From assembly GCA_045591175.1 (NCBI GenBank), contig JAZNSI010000062.1, forward strand, positions 1 to 64,000: a DNA stretch of 64,000 nt. Direction: 5' to 3'. Shown here piece after piece: positions 1 to 8,413 of the stretch (its first letter is position 1; every line of letters begins with the position of its first letter). The notes beneath the pieces were generated by a model, which worked only from the letters and a program-made list of their open reading frames with translations, made no database searches and was not told the DNA's origin. The translations under genes were made by a program, and so were the position numbers. This DNA is from UBA11524 sp045591175. Lineage in GTDB: Bacteria; Bacillota; Clostridia; Christensenellales; Aristaeellaceae.

Positions 1-2
1 AC

Positions 3-83
3 CGCTATATCGACTTCTACAACAACGAGCGCATCCAAACTAAATTCGGAGTGGCGCCGCTCTCGCTTCGCCTCTCCGTCTGA
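3..83 (+). CDS. IS3-family transposase, C-terminal end (partial, begins outside window)
   Basis: Frame 3 from the window edge reads RYIDFYNNERIQTKFG then VAPLSLRLSV and a stop. The YIDFYNNERIQ segment is the characteristic end of the DDE (rve) integrase domain of IS3/IS150-type OrfB transposases, just after the catalytic glutamate region. Only 27 codons are present, so whether the element is intact cannot be judged. The next 60 bases (GTGCAGTCC... GGGGCGGTCTA near 109-142) could hold the right terminal inverted repeat, but the left end is outside the window. Confidence 0.75.
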   Translation, partial: RYIDFYNNERIQTKFGVAPLSLRLSV

Positions 84-169
84 TCCTTTTGGCCTTACAT
101 AGGGCCCTTTTTGTGCAGTCCGTACATTCTGGGGCGGTCTATTGCACGCGGCAGTCTTTTTTGACGCCC

Positions 170-1519
170 TTACGCTTCCAGCGGCCGCAGCAGCTTCCTG
201 TTGCAGCGGGCAAAGAGGATCAGGCAGATCGCCAGCGAGGCGACCTCCGCGATCGGGAAGGCCCACCACACTGCGTTCAGGCTGACCTTGGACAGCAGCC
301 ACGCCGCGGGCAGCAGCACCACCAGCTGGCGGCACAGGCTCATGATCAGGCTGTACATGCCCTTGCCCACCGCCTGGAAAACCGTCGACAGGGTGATGCC
401 CGCCGCCGCCGGCAGGAAGCACAGGCAGATCGTCTGCAGGGCAACCCTGCCCTTTGCAATCAGCTCGCCGTCCTCCGAGGAGTCGAACAAGCCCATCAGG
501 GTATTGGGCGCAAAGAGGAACAACAGCATGCCCGCCAGCATGATCACCGACGCGAAGATCAGGCACACGCGGATGCACTCATATACGCGCTTGCGGTTGC
601 GCGCGCCGTAGTTGTACGCCACGATCGGCACCATGCCGTTGCTCAGGCCGAACACCGGCATGAAGATGAAGGACTGCAGCTTGAAGTACACGCCCAGCAC
701 GTTCATCGCCGTGGTGCCAAATCCCATGAGGATCATGTTCATCAGCACGTTCAGGAGGGAAGAGATTGCCTGCATCACCGTGGAGGGCAGTCCGACGGTG
801 AAGATGGGCTTCATGATATGCAGCTGCGGGCGGAAGCGATCCCAGGTGAGCTTCAATTCCGGGTTGGTCTTCTGGTTGAGGATGAAGCCGATGATCATGC
901 TGACCCACTGGCCGATGACCGTTGCAATGGCCGCGCCGGCCACGCCCATATCAAGCGCAAAGATAAACACCGGATCCAGGATGATGTTGGTCACCGCGCC
1001 GGTCAGCTGGGTCAGCATGGAGGCCTTGGTGTTGCCGGAAGCCTGCAGCATGCGTTCCATGCAGATGGACATGAACAGGCCGAAGGAGAACACGCACACG
1101 ATGGTCAGGTAAGTGGTGCCCTGATCGATCAGCGCGGCGTCATCGGTGAAGGCGGACATGAAGGGCCGCGCGATGAACAGACCCACCACCACAAACAGCA
1201 GCCATCCGCAGGCCTCGATGAGCAGGCCGTTCTTCGCGGCAAGACGGGCTTCGGCGGGGTTCTTCTCTCCCAGGCGGCGGGAGATCAGGCTGTTGATACC
1301 GGTGCCCATGCCGGTGGACAGGGCGATCATCAGCATCTGCAGCGGCATGGCCAGATTGACCGCACCCAGCGCCTCCGGGGAATACTTGGCCACGAAGATG
1401 CCATCGATAATATTGTAAAGCGCTTGCACGAGCATGGAGATCATGATCGGCACGGACACGGTGGGAACCAGCTTTGCCATGGGCATTTCGCCCAGGATAC
1501 GGCTCTTTTCCTGCTGCAT
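170..1519 (-). CDS. MATE family multidrug/sodium antiporter
   Basis: A 449-residue polytopic membrane protein of the MATE (NorM/DinF/MepA) exporter family, which expels cationic drugs or metabolites in exchange for Na+ or H+. It has about 12 hydrophobic segments in two halves; typical MATE motifs are visible such as VQALYNIIDGIFVAKY in the first helices and NYGARNRKRVYECIRVC in the second half. Length is normal for the family. The start at 1519 (MQQEKSRIL) is chosen over upstream in-frame codons because GAAGG lies 9 bases before it. It is monocistronic, with its own candidate promoter at 1576-1604. The substrate cannot be inferred. Confidence 0.9.
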   Translation of the reverse strand: MQQEKSRILGEMPMAKLVPTVSVPIMISMLVQALYNIIDGIFVAKYSPEALGAVNLAMPLQMLMIALSTGMGTGINSLISRRLGEKNPAEARLAAKNGLLIEACGWLLFVVVGLFIARPFMSAFTDDAALIDQGTTYLTIVCVFSFGLFMSICMERMLQASGNTKASMLTQLTGAVTNIILDPVFIFALDMGVAGAAIATVIGQWVSMIIGFILNQKTNPELKLTWDRFRPQLHIMKPIFTVGLPSTVMQAISSLLNVLMNMILMGFGTTAMNVLGVYFKLQSFIFMPVFGLSNGMVPIVAYNYGARNRKRVYECIRVCLIFASVIMLAGMLLFLFAPNTLMGLFDSSEDGELIAKGRVALQTICLCFLPAAAGITLSTVFQAVGKGMYSLIMSLCRQLVVLLPAAWLLSKVSLNAVWWAFPIAEVASLAICLILFARCNRKLLRPLEA

Positions 1520-1575
1520 ATGGATTGACCTTCTTTCAGGTAGAATAACGGGGGGCGGCTGCGCACCAATACATG

Positions 1576-1604
1576 ATGGTATCATAAACAAACAGCTGCG
1601 TCAA
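1576..1604 (-). promoter_or_regulatory. candidate sigma-A promoter for the MATE gene
   Basis: Minus strand TTGACG, 17 bases, TACCAT. The -35 is good and the -10 is weak. It lies about 60 bases upstream of the chosen MATE start. Confidence 0.5.
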
Positions 1605-1626
1605 TACATTTTGCGAATGTTGGCAG

Positions 1627-1655
1627 CAAAAAGCCGGAGGATGCGTTCCTCCGGC
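1627..1655 (-). terminator. intrinsic terminator after the GNAT gene
   Basis: Stem GCCGGAGG / CCTCCGGC with a 7-base loop, followed on the minus strand by a run of five T. It lies 15 bases past the end of the GNAT gene and closes the operon that begins at 5290. Confidence 0.85.
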
Positions 1656-1669
1656 AAATTTCACGGCAA

Positions 1670-2290
1670 TTATGTCAGGATGTGCCACACATCATCGCCT
1701 GTAAAGCCGCAGCGCCGATACAGCTTTTCCGGCTTTGCAGCATTGTTGACGCGACCGGATACGGTGGCGAAATCCGCGCAGCCTGCCATCCGATACAACA
1801 GCTCGTTTACGATGAACTGACCAGCCCCGCGGCCGCGATGCTCAGGCAGCACCTGGATCCACTCCAGCACACCCTCCCGCACTTCTGCGTCGAAGTCTGC
1901 AATGCCGCAGCCCACGCACGCCCGCGTCTGCGCGTCGTACGCGATGATCCACAAATCCGCCGCAAAGGCCGGCGTCTTCCGGTAGCCCAGCAGCTGTTCC
2001 TCCGTCACGGACAGGTCGGTGTAGCTGCGGTTGATGACGTCCTCCATCAGCGGCAGGTCATCCTCCGCTGCCGTGCGGCAGACAAACGCGTCGCTCCCTG
2101 CCGGGCCGATTTCCTTCAGGTCATGCCTGAGCCGGAAATAAGGATCGTCAGCGTACAGCTCGCAGAGGGCTGCATCAAAATCCCGCTCATGAACGATTTT
2201 CATATGGGGCGGCGCCACGATGGCCTTGTGCTTCCAGTACGGGATGGACAGCGTGCCGCAGGGGTCGCGCAGATAGTCCGCCGCGTTCAT
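1670..2290 (-). CDS. GNAT family N-acetyltransferase
   Basis: A 206-residue cytosolic acetyltransferase. The C-terminal half carries the GNAT fold: beta-4 VLEWIQVLPEHR followed by the acetyl-CoA pyrophosphate loop HRGRGAG, then YRRCGF near the end. The first ~70 residues are not recognisable as a domain. The ATG overlaps the stop codon of the upstream dehydrogenase (ATGA), so the two are translationally coupled and this is the last gene of the 5290-1670 operon. The acyl acceptor is unknown. Confidence 0.85.
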   Translation of the reverse strand: MNAADYLRDPCGTLSIPYWKHKAIVAPPHMKIVHERDFDAALCELYADDPYFRLRHDLKEIGPAGSDAFVCRTAAEDDLPLMEDVINRSYTDLSVTEEQLLGYRKTPAFAADLWIIAYDAQTRACVGCGIADFDAEVREGVLEWIQVLPEHRGRGAGQFIVNELLYRMAGCADFATVSGRVNNAAKPEKLYRRCGFTGDDVWHILT

Positions 2291-3678
2291 TGTGCAACGA
2301 CCTCAACGCCCAGATTTTCCTGTTCCGCGAACTGCTCCGCCTGCCAGGGCCTGGCGACCACCAGGTCGATGCGCAGATTCTGTACCGCATCCCTGACGTC
2401 GGCCCAGTCGGTGACCGGCAGCACGCGATCCACGCAGCGCAGCGCCCGCAGGGACTCCCGGCGCTCCTCGAATTTCTGCTGGTCGCCGTCGTTCGCCAGG
2501 GCGACCGCCAGCCAGGTACCGCGTTCCTTGGCGGCCTTCAGCCAGGCGATTTCCTCCGCCGTCAGCCCCGGGAAGGTGCCGCACACCAGCACGCGGCGGG
2601 TCTCGCCATGCATGCGGCGGCGCTGGAGTGCGCTCTCAAAGCGCACGTTCATCTCGCTCTGCTTGACCTCGCTGGTCTTATCGCGGGTCATGAGGGCACG
2701 TCCCAGCTCGGCGGGGGTGATTTTCCCCGTCACCACGGCGTTGACGCCGGCCACGATGGGCATTTCCACCTGATAGCGCTCGGCCAGCTGCATCGCGGCA
2801 GGCAGGGCATTGATGCCCTCCACCACCATACCGACCTCACGGATGGCCTCCTCCGGGGATTTCCCCTGCCCCAGCAGCATGCCGCAGCGGTTGTTGCGGC
2901 TGTGCATGGAGGTGGCGGTGACAATCAGGTCGCCGATGCCTGCCAGGCCATAGAAGGTCTGCTCGGAGCAGCCCATCGCCAGACCCAGTCGGGTGATCTC
3001 CGCCATGCCGCGGGTGATCAGCAGCGCCTTTGCGTTGTCGCCGTTGCCCAGGCCCGCGGAGATGCCTGCCGCCAGGGCCATGATGTTCTTCAGCGCGCCG
3101 CAGAGCTCCACGCCCAGCACGTCGGCATTGGTGTAGGTGCGCATGCAGGTGTCCATGAAGGTGTCCTGCACAGCCTCCGCCACGTCCATATCGGTGCAGG
3201 CGGCGACGATGGCGGTGGGCATGTCCAGGGCAACTTCCTCAGCGTGGGTGGGGCCGGAGAGCGCCACCAGCTTCACATGATCGTGCTTGCCGTCCTTGCA
3301 CAGCTCGTCCCGGATGACCTCGGTCATCGTCAGCAAAGTATCGGGCTCAATGCCCTTGGCTACGTCCACGATGATCTGCCCATCGGGGATGAAGGGCGCC
3401 ATGAGCGCTGCGGTTTCCCGCACAAACACCGACGGCACTGCAAAGAGCAGGATCTCCTTGCCCTCGCAGACGGTCCTTGCGTCGCTGGTGAAAGTGATGT
3501 CCTCGCTGATGGTCAGTCCGGGCAAGTTTGGGTGGACGCGGGTGGCCGTCAGGTTGTCCACCTCCGCCTGAAACTTCGACCAGACCGTCACCTGATGTCC
3601 GTTGCGCTGAAGCATCCGCGCCAGCGCCACGCCCCAGGTTCCTGCACTCAGGATGCCGATGGATTTCACGTTACTCAT
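2287..3678 (-). CDS. gpsA: NAD(P)H-dependent glycerol-3-phosphate dehydrogenase with a C-terminal nucleotidyltransferase-like domain
   Basis: Residues 1-330 match GpsA, which reduces dihydroxyacetone phosphate to sn-glycerol-3-phosphate for phospholipid synthesis. Visible motifs are the Rossmann loop (ILSAGTWGVALA; first glycine is serine), LSGPTHAEE, ELCGALKN with the catalytic lysine, and GLAGIGDL. The usual length is ~335 residues but this protein has 463. The extra ~130 residues contain VLVCGTFPGLTAEE, ERRESLRALRCVDRVLP and DLVVARP, in the order seen in TagD-type glycerol-3-phosphate cytidylyltransferases, but the HxGH signature is missing. Start at 3678 is chosen for GAGG 8 bases upstream. 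It lies 98 bases downstream of the TauE/SafE gene. Confidence 0.9.
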   Translation of the reverse strand: MSNVKSIGILSAGTWGVALARMLQRNGHQVTVWSKFQAEVDNLTATRVHPNLPGLTISEDITFTSDARTVCEGKEILLFAVPSVFVRETAALMAPFIPDGQIIVDVAKGIEPDTLLTMTEVIRDELCKDGKHDHVKLVALSGPTHAEEVALDMPTAIVAACTDMDVAEAVQDTFMDTCMRTYTNADVLGVELCGALKNIMALAAGISAGLGNGDNAKALLITRGMAEITRLGLAMGCSEQTFYGLAGIGDLIVTATSMHSRNNRCGMLLGQGKSPEEAIREVGMVVEGINALPAAMQLAERYQVEMPIVAGVNAVVTGKITPAELGRALMTRDKTSEVKQSEMNVRFESALQRRRMHGETRRVLVCGTFPGLTAEEIAWLKAAKERGTWLAVALANDGDQQKFEERRESLRALRCVDRVLPVTDWADVRDAVQNLRIDLVVARPWQAEQFAEQENLGVEVVAQ

Positions 3679-3776
3679 ATGTTCAACCTCTTGTTGTGTC
3701 ATCAAGGGAATGTTTCCACTGGAATGATTCGCCGCGGAACGGCGGAAAACCTTTTTTCAGCAGTGAAATGGCGGCC

Positions 3777-4502
3777 TCACAGCCCTGCCAGCACCAGCGG
3801 AATACCGGAGATCAGCAGCATCGCGCCAATGATGATGCGCATGGTGCGGGCATTCATGCGGCTGCTCAGGCGGATGCCCAGGAACAATCCCAGCCCCATG
3901 AAGGGCAGCAGCATCGCCGCGTTGATGAGGCTCGCCGTGGTGAGCAGCCCTGTCACGCTGTACGCCACGATGCGGAATGCATTCTCCACCGTGAAAATGA
4001 CGGACATGGTGCCCTTGTAGGTCATGTCATCCGTGGTGACGCGGGAAAGGTAGGCCGCCAGCAGCGCGCCCACGCCGAACATGCCGCACAGCACGCCCGC
4101 GGAAATGCCCAGCATGAGCATCAGCGCCGGATGGGCCGCCTTGCCAGGCTTTCCGCGCAGTTCCCGCCACAGCTGCTCCACCGAAAGCAGGATCAGCACC
4201 ACGCCGAAGACCATCTTCATGGCGGTGACGTCCACGTTCTTCAGCAGCAGCACGCCCAGCACATCGCCCGCCAGCACCATGCACATGGGCGCGATGGCCA
4301 GCTTCCAGTTGATGTGCCTGCGATAAACCCAGGTCACCACCAGGTTGGTGGGCACGCACAAGAGCAGCTCCACCGGGGTGATCTCCGCATTGGTGCGGGT
4401 ATAGGACATCGCGGAGGTCACCACCAGCGTATTGCCGATGCCCGCCACGCCCTTGACAAAGTAGCCGACCAGCACGGCCAGCATCCACAGGGGCATATCC
4501 AT
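3777..4502 (-). CDS. TauE/SafE family sulfite/organosulfonate exporter
   Basis: A 241-residue integral membrane protein with about eight hydrophobic segments arranged as two inverted halves, each with a glycine-rich loop (GYFVKGVAGIGN near the N-terminus, LCGMFGVGALLAAYLS in the middle), the TauE/SafE hallmark. Family members export sulfite, sulfoacetate or other small anions; the substrate here is unknown. The ATG at 4502 is preferred over a GTG at 4511 because GGAAGG lies 8 bases before it. It follows the upstream fusion gene by 5 bases, so both are cotranscribed. Confidence 0.85.
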   Translation of the reverse strand: MDMPLWMLAVLVGYFVKGVAGIGNTLVVTSAMSYTRTNAEITPVELLLCVPTNLVVTWVYRRHINWKLAIAPMCMVLAGDVLGVLLLKNVDVTAMKMVFGVVLILLSVEQLWRELRGKPGKAAHPALMLMLGISAGVLCGMFGVGALLAAYLSRVTTDDMTYKGTMSVIFTVENAFRIVAYSVTGLLTTASLINAAMLLPFMGLGLFLGIRLSSRMNARTMRIIIGAMLLISGIPLVLAGL

Positions 4503-4507
4503 CGTTT

Positions 4508-5290
4508 TCACCTTCCGATGTCAAAAAACATACATTCTTCGCTCGCCTGATACCCGATGGCCTCGTAGAGCTTGCGGCCTTCGTCGGTGGCGTCCAGGGT
4601 GATCTCGGTCACGCCGCGGGATGCTGCCTCCGCATGCAGGGCGAGCATCAGCCGCTTCGCGACGCCCTGACGGCGGTAGCCCTCCGCCACATACACATTC
4701 ATGATGTGGGCACGCTTTCCAGTAGGGTGTCCCAGCGTGGGGATGCAGGTCTTGTAGCACAGCGTCGCGCAGGCAACGGGGGCTTCGCCGTCCATCGCCA
4801 GCAGCGTGGTCTGGTCAGCGTTGCGGAGGAAGCCGCGGGTAGCCTCCACAAATGCCGGGGCGAAGGCGTAGTCCTGCGGCAGCTTCCCCACCGCCCGCAG
4901 GCAATCCAGCCGGATGCGGATGGCGGCGTCCTCATTGGACGCATCGGCGCGGACGACGGCAAGCTCGGCGTTGTTCTCCAGGACGCAATATGCATCAAAA
5001 TACTGCTCCTGGAAGTGCACAGCGGCCATGATCTCCTCCGCCGTGAAGGTCATGCCGTCGGGGGCCAGCACCCACTTGCTTTCAACATCGTCCCGGCGGT
5101 GAATCACGGCGATGCGCTGCCCGGTAAAGCTCTCCACGGGAACATCCACGCCCAGGACGTACACATCCTGCCAGGCGCCGTCAGGCGCAGGGACGCCCAC
5201 CACCTCGCCGTAATTGACGCGGTAGATCAGATCCGGATGCCTGGGATGAGCGCTGCCCAGGGGACGGTCAATGCGCGCGGTGATCAGCAT
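4508..5290 (-). CDS. inorganic pyrophosphatase-like domain fused to GNAT acetyltransferase
   Basis: A 260-residue two-domain protein. Residues 1-105 resemble the short pyrophosphatase-like proteins of Firmicutes: VNYGEVVGVPAPDG, QDVYVLGVDVPVESFTG, IAVIHRRDDVESKWV and a terminal FQEQYFDAY. Residues 115-260 are a GNAT domain with the acetyl-CoA loop GYRRQGVAKRL and LYEAIGYQASEE. Full-size soluble pyrophosphatases are ~175 residues, so only a core is present and catalysis is uncertain. Start at 5290 is chosen for GAGAGGTG upstream; earlier in-frame codons lack an RBS. First gene of the operon running to 1670. Confidence 0.8.
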   Translation of the reverse strand: MLITARIDRPLGSAHPRHPDLIYRVNYGEVVGVPAPDGAWQDVYVLGVDVPVESFTGQRIAVIHRRDDVESKWVLAPDGMTFTAEEIMAAVHFQEQYFDAYCVLENNAELAVVRADASNEDAAIRIRLDCLRAVGKLPQDYAFAPAFVEATRGFLRNADQTTLLAMDGEAPVACATLCYKTCIPTLGHPTGKRAHIMNVYVAEGYRRQGVAKRLMLALHAEAASRGVTEITLDATDEGRKLYEAIGYQASEECMFFDIGR

Positions 5291-5323
5291 GGTCGCACCT
5301 CTCAAACATTCTGCATTGACCAT

Positions 5324-5352
5324 ATCATATCACCATTTGAATGGCTTGGCAA
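5324..5352 (-). promoter_or_regulatory. sigma-A promoter of the 5290-1670 operon
   Basis: Minus strand TTGCCA (5347-5352), 17 bases, TATGAT (5324-5329), 34 bases upstream of the pyrophosphatase-GNAT start. It abuts the terminator of the GH43 gene. Confidence 0.7.
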
Positions 5353-5386
5353 GAAAAAGACTGCCCGCGCTCCGGCAGGCAGTCTT
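5351..5386 (-). terminator. intrinsic terminator after the GH43 gene
   Basis: Stem AAGACTGCC / GGCAGTCTT around a 12-base loop, followed on the minus strand by a T-rich tract (TTTTTCTT). Confidence 0.85.
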
Positions 5387-5392
5387 GATGCA

Positions 5393-6322
5393 TCAGTTGA
5401 AGATGGGGCGGTCGTTCTCGTCGTACTCGACGGGCCAGACGTGGCAGTGACGGTTGGGATCGCTCAGGGGGGTGCCGTTGAAGCCCGGGTAGGGACGGGC
5501 ATGGAACACCAGCAGATCGCGGCCGTCCTTGTCCTTGGTGAAGGAGTTGTGGCCAGGGCCGTAGATCTTGTGGGCAGGATCAGTGACCATCACCGGCACG
5601 GGGGACTTGACCCAGCTGTCCTTGCAGAGCAGGTCAGCGTCCTCATCGGCGGTCAGCATGCCCATGGCGTAGTTCTCGTCCGTCGCGGAGCCGGAGTAGG
5701 TCAGGTACAGCTTGCCGTTGTGCTTGAGCACGGAGGGGCCCTCGTTGACCAGGTATCCGATGCACTCCCAGTCGTACTCGGGGACGGTCAGCAGCGTGGC
5801 GGGCAGCTTCAGCTCGGTGGCGGAGAGCATCTCGGCAATGTACAGGTTGGAATTGCCGGGGATGTCGTAATCGCGCTGCGCCCAGACGAAGTAGCGCTTC
5901 TCGCCCACGGTGAAGGTGGTGGAGTCAATGGTGAAGGACTCCCAGCCGGTGTTGATCTGGCCCTTCTCGACCCACTCGTCCAGCATGGGGTCGCCCTCAC
6001 ACTGGATGCAGTAGGTGCGGTGGCTGAACACGCCCTTGTTGTCGGGCTCCTCGCCCGCAGCGGCGAAGTAGATGCACCAGTTGCCGTCCACCAGGTGGAT
6101 TTCCGGTGCCCAGATGTACTTGGACATGGGGCCGGACTCATGCTTCGTCCACACGATGCGGGTGGGCGCATTGGGCAGCTCCTCAATGGAGCGGGCGCGG
6201 CGGATCTCGATGCAGTCGAACGCCGGGACAGACGCGGTGAAATAGTACCAGCTGTCGGGCGCAAGCAGGATACAGGGGTCAGCGCGCTGGGGGATCAGCA
6301 CGTCAGAATACTTTTCAATCAT
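5393..6322 (-). CDS. glycoside hydrolase family 43 (arabinofuranosidase/xylosidase type)
   Basis: A 309-residue five-bladed beta-propeller hydrolase of GH43, the family that removes arabinose or xylose from plant hemicellulose and arabinan. The three inverting-mechanism acids are visible in context: Asp in RADPCIL (base), Asp in FTIDSTTF (pKa modulator) and Glu in VNEGPSVL (acid). IWAPEIH and YGPGHNSFTKD are also typical. There is no signal peptide, so it probably acts in the cytosol on imported oligosaccharides. Start is supported by AGGAGG 10 bases upstream. Single gene with its own promoter, operator-like palindromes and terminator. Exact specificity is unknown. Confidence 0.9.
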   Translation of the reverse strand: MIEKYSDVLIPQRADPCILLAPDSWYYFTASVPAFDCIEIRRARSIEELPNAPTRIVWTKHESGPMSKYIWAPEIHLVDGNWCIYFAAAGEEPDNKGVFSHRTYCIQCEGDPMLDEWVEKGQINTGWESFTIDSTTFTVGEKRYFVWAQRDYDIPGNSNLYIAEMLSATELKLPATLLTVPEYDWECIGYLVNEGPSVLKHNGKLYLTYSGSATDENYAMGMLTADEDADLLCKDSWVKSPVPVMVTDPAHKIYGPGHNSFTKDKDGRDLLVFHARPYPGFNGTPLSDPNRHCHVWPVEYDENDRPIFN

Positions 6323-6377
6323 GGGGCATTTGCCTCCTGTCGTTTTACGGTCAATGCAGGCACTGGCCGCTGCTCGT

Positions 6378-6405
6378 CGGGCATTGCCCGATCCGAGACT
6401 CGGAT
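6378..6405. promoter_or_regulatory. two adjacent palindromes at the GH43 transcription start (operator candidate)
   Basis: CGGGC-ATT-GCCCG (6378-6390) is followed directly by the perfect 7-1-7 palindrome ATCCGAG-A-CTCGGAT (6391-6405). They sit just downstream of the -10 box, over the expected start point, where a repressor would block transcription. Confidence 0.5.
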
Positions 6406-6408
6406 GGT

Positions 6409-6437
6409 ATCATATCACAAAGCTCAGCGCATTGCAA
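6409..6437 (-). promoter_or_regulatory. sigma-A promoter of the GH43 gene
   Basis: Minus strand TTGCAA (6432-6437), 17 bases, TATGAT (6409-6414), about 87 bases upstream of the start codon. Confidence 0.7.
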
Positions 6438-6445
6438 TGGGATTA

Positions 6446-8275
6446 TCAAAAAATCAAGTCCATATCGGCCAGCCTTTGGCGGATTTCTCCGGGGGAACGC
6501 TCCAATTCATCCGCGATCTGCTGGATGGACATGCCGGACAGGTAGGCATCGGCGATGTCCGCGTCGTCGTTCTCCAGCTGCGGCCGCAGCGGGGCGGGCG
6601 GCACGTCCTTGGGCGGCTCGTATATGCGGACGACGGGCTTGGCCGCAGTCCTGGACCTGGGCCGGAACGCCGCCGACTGCGCCTCCCGGGCGATCGCCGC
6701 CACCTGGGAGCGCATGCGCTTCTCCTGCACCGTGTAGGCCTTGATCACCTGCAGGAAGGCGTCGCCGTACTTGGCGGTCTTGACCTCGCCCATGCCGCTG
6801 ACGGAGAGCATCCCCTGCTTTGTTTGCGGGCGGATGCGGGCCATGCTGGCAAGGGTCGCGTCGTTGCAGATGATGTAGGGCGGCACATGCTGCACCTTGG
6901 CCAGCGCTATGCGCACCCCCTTGAGCTGCTCGATGAGGCCGTCCTTGTGGGCGTCGATCTTCTTCGGGGTCTTCGCAGGCTTGGCGGACTTGTCCACTGC
7001 GGTGCGGCGCGTTTTGGCGGAGGGCTTCTCCCCTGCCTCAGCGTAGCGTCCGCCGGTGCAGTGGCCGCAGTCGCCGCAGGCTTCGCCCGGTTTTTCGCCA
7101 AAGTAGCGCAGGATGGCCGTCCGCAGGCACATGTCCTTGGTGCAGTAGTCGATCATGCTGTTCAGGCGGTTCATATCCAGCCGGCGGACATTGGCCTGCT
7201 CGGCGGCGGAAAGCGCCTCGTTGGGCGGGTTGTGTTCGATCATCCACTTGGCGGTGAAGATGTCCTGCCCGCTGTACAGGAGGATGCACTCCGACGGCTC
7301 GCCGTCGCGGCCTGCGCGGCCCGCCTCCTGATAATAGGCTTCCATCGAGCGCGGCATGTTGTAGTGGATGACAAAGCGCACATTGCTTTTGTCAATGCCC
7401 ATGCCAAAGGCGTTGGTGGCAACCATCACCTGCACGCGGTCGTACTGGAAGTCCTCCTGATTCTGCCGTCTCTCCTCGTCGGTGAGGCCCGCGTGGTACC
7501 GGGAGGCCGAATAGCCCGCCAGATTCAGCCGGTCGCAGATCTCCTCCACCGCCTTGCGCGTCGCGCAGTACACGATGCCGGACTGGCCCTCCTTGCCCCG
7601 CAGCACATCCAGCAGAGCGCGATCGCGATTGCGGCCTTCCGTGCAGCGCACCACCTCAAAGTACAGGTTGGGGCGATCAAAGCCGGTGGTGACGGTCGCC
7701 GGGTTGACCAGCTGCAAATGGCGGATGATGTCCTCCCGGACGCGCTGGGTGGCCGTGGCGGTAAACGCGCCCATCACAGGACGCACGGGCAGCTGCGCCA
7801 CAAAATCCGCGATGCGCAGGTACACCGGGCGGAAATCCTGCCCCCACTGGCTGACGCAGTGGGCCTCGTCCACCGCGATGAGCGCGATCTTCACCGACTG
7901 GGCAAACCGCAGGAAGGAGGCCGTTTCCAGCCGCTCCGGGGCAACATAGATGATCCGGTACGCCCCCTGATAGGCCCGCTCCAGGGCGATGTCCATCTGC
8001 CGGGGCGTGAGGGTCGAGTTGAGGTACGCCGCCGGGACACCCGCTGCCTTCAGCGCCGCCACCTGATCCGCCATGAGCGAGATCAGCGGGGAAATGACGA
8101 GGGTGATTCCCTCCATCATCATCGCGGGCACCTGATAGCACATCGACTTGCCCGCGCCGGTGGGCATCACGCCCAGCGCATCCCTGCCAGCCAGGAGCGC
8201 ATCCACCATGGTTTCCTGTCCCGGACGGAAGCTGTCGTGACCGAAATAATGCCGCAGCACTTCATACTTGTCCAT
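6446..8275 (-). CDS. recQ: ATP-dependent DNA helicase RecQ
   Basis: A 609-residue superfamily 2 3'-5' helicase acting in recombination and repair of stalled forks. Walker A is GVMPTGAGKSMCYQ, the DExH box is VDEAHCVSQWGQDFRP (with the RecQ aromatic-rich loop), motif VI is YYQEAGRAGRDG, and the zinc site is ACGDCGHC. The RQC winged helix follows, then an HRDC domain near residues 450-530 and a helix-turn-helix-like tail (SIQQIADELERSPGEIRQRL). Length is normal. Start at 8275 (MDKYEVL) has AGGAG 8 bases upstream. It is divergent from the flavoprotein gene. Confidence 0.95.
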   Translation of the reverse strand: MDKYEVLRHYFGHDSFRPGQETMVDALLAGRDALGVMPTGAGKSMCYQVPAMMMEGITLVISPLISLMADQVAALKAAGVPAAYLNSTLTPRQMDIALERAYQGAYRIIYVAPERLETASFLRFAQSVKIALIAVDEAHCVSQWGQDFRPVYLRIADFVAQLPVRPVMGAFTATATQRVREDIIRHLQLVNPATVTTGFDRPNLYFEVVRCTEGRNRDRALLDVLRGKEGQSGIVYCATRKAVEEICDRLNLAGYSASRYHAGLTDEERRQNQEDFQYDRVQVMVATNAFGMGIDKSNVRFVIHYNMPRSMEAYYQEAGRAGRDGEPSECILLYSGQDIFTAKWMIEHNPPNEALSAAEQANVRRLDMNRLNSMIDYCTKDMCLRTAILRYFGEKPGEACGDCGHCTGGRYAEAGEKPSAKTRRTAVDKSAKPAKTPKKIDAHKDGLIEQLKGVRIALAKVQHVPPYIICNDATLASMARIRPQTKQGMLSVSGMGEVKTAKYGDAFLQVIKAYTVQEKRMRSQVAAIAREAQSAAFRPRSRTAAKPVVRIYEPPKDVPPAPLRPQLENDDADIADAYLSGMSIQQIADELERSPGEIRQRLADMDLIF

Positions 8276-8355
8276 CGTGGCCGCTCCTTTCTGCAAATTC
8301 TCTCCTATTGTACACCGTTTCGCGCCAAGAAGAAAGCGAACACGGAAATTTTCCG

Positions 8356-8385
8356 TTGACGATGCCGCCCCTTCATCAGTATAAT
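8356..8385 (+). promoter_or_regulatory. sigma-A promoter of the flavoprotein gene
   Basis: TTGACG (8356-8361), 18 bases, perfect TATAAT (8380-8385), 28 bases upstream of the start codon. Confidence 0.8.
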
Positions 8386-8413
8386 GGTGTCAAATGCAAA
8401 TGGAGGTATGTTT

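Noticed and set aside
4634..8359. A 1,241-codon open frame on the plus strand opposite GNAT, GH43 and RecQ
   Set aside because: It has no RBS or domain, is rich in Gly, Ala, Val, His and Gln, and mirrors three well-supported minus-strand genes. It is a by-product of GC-rich codon use.
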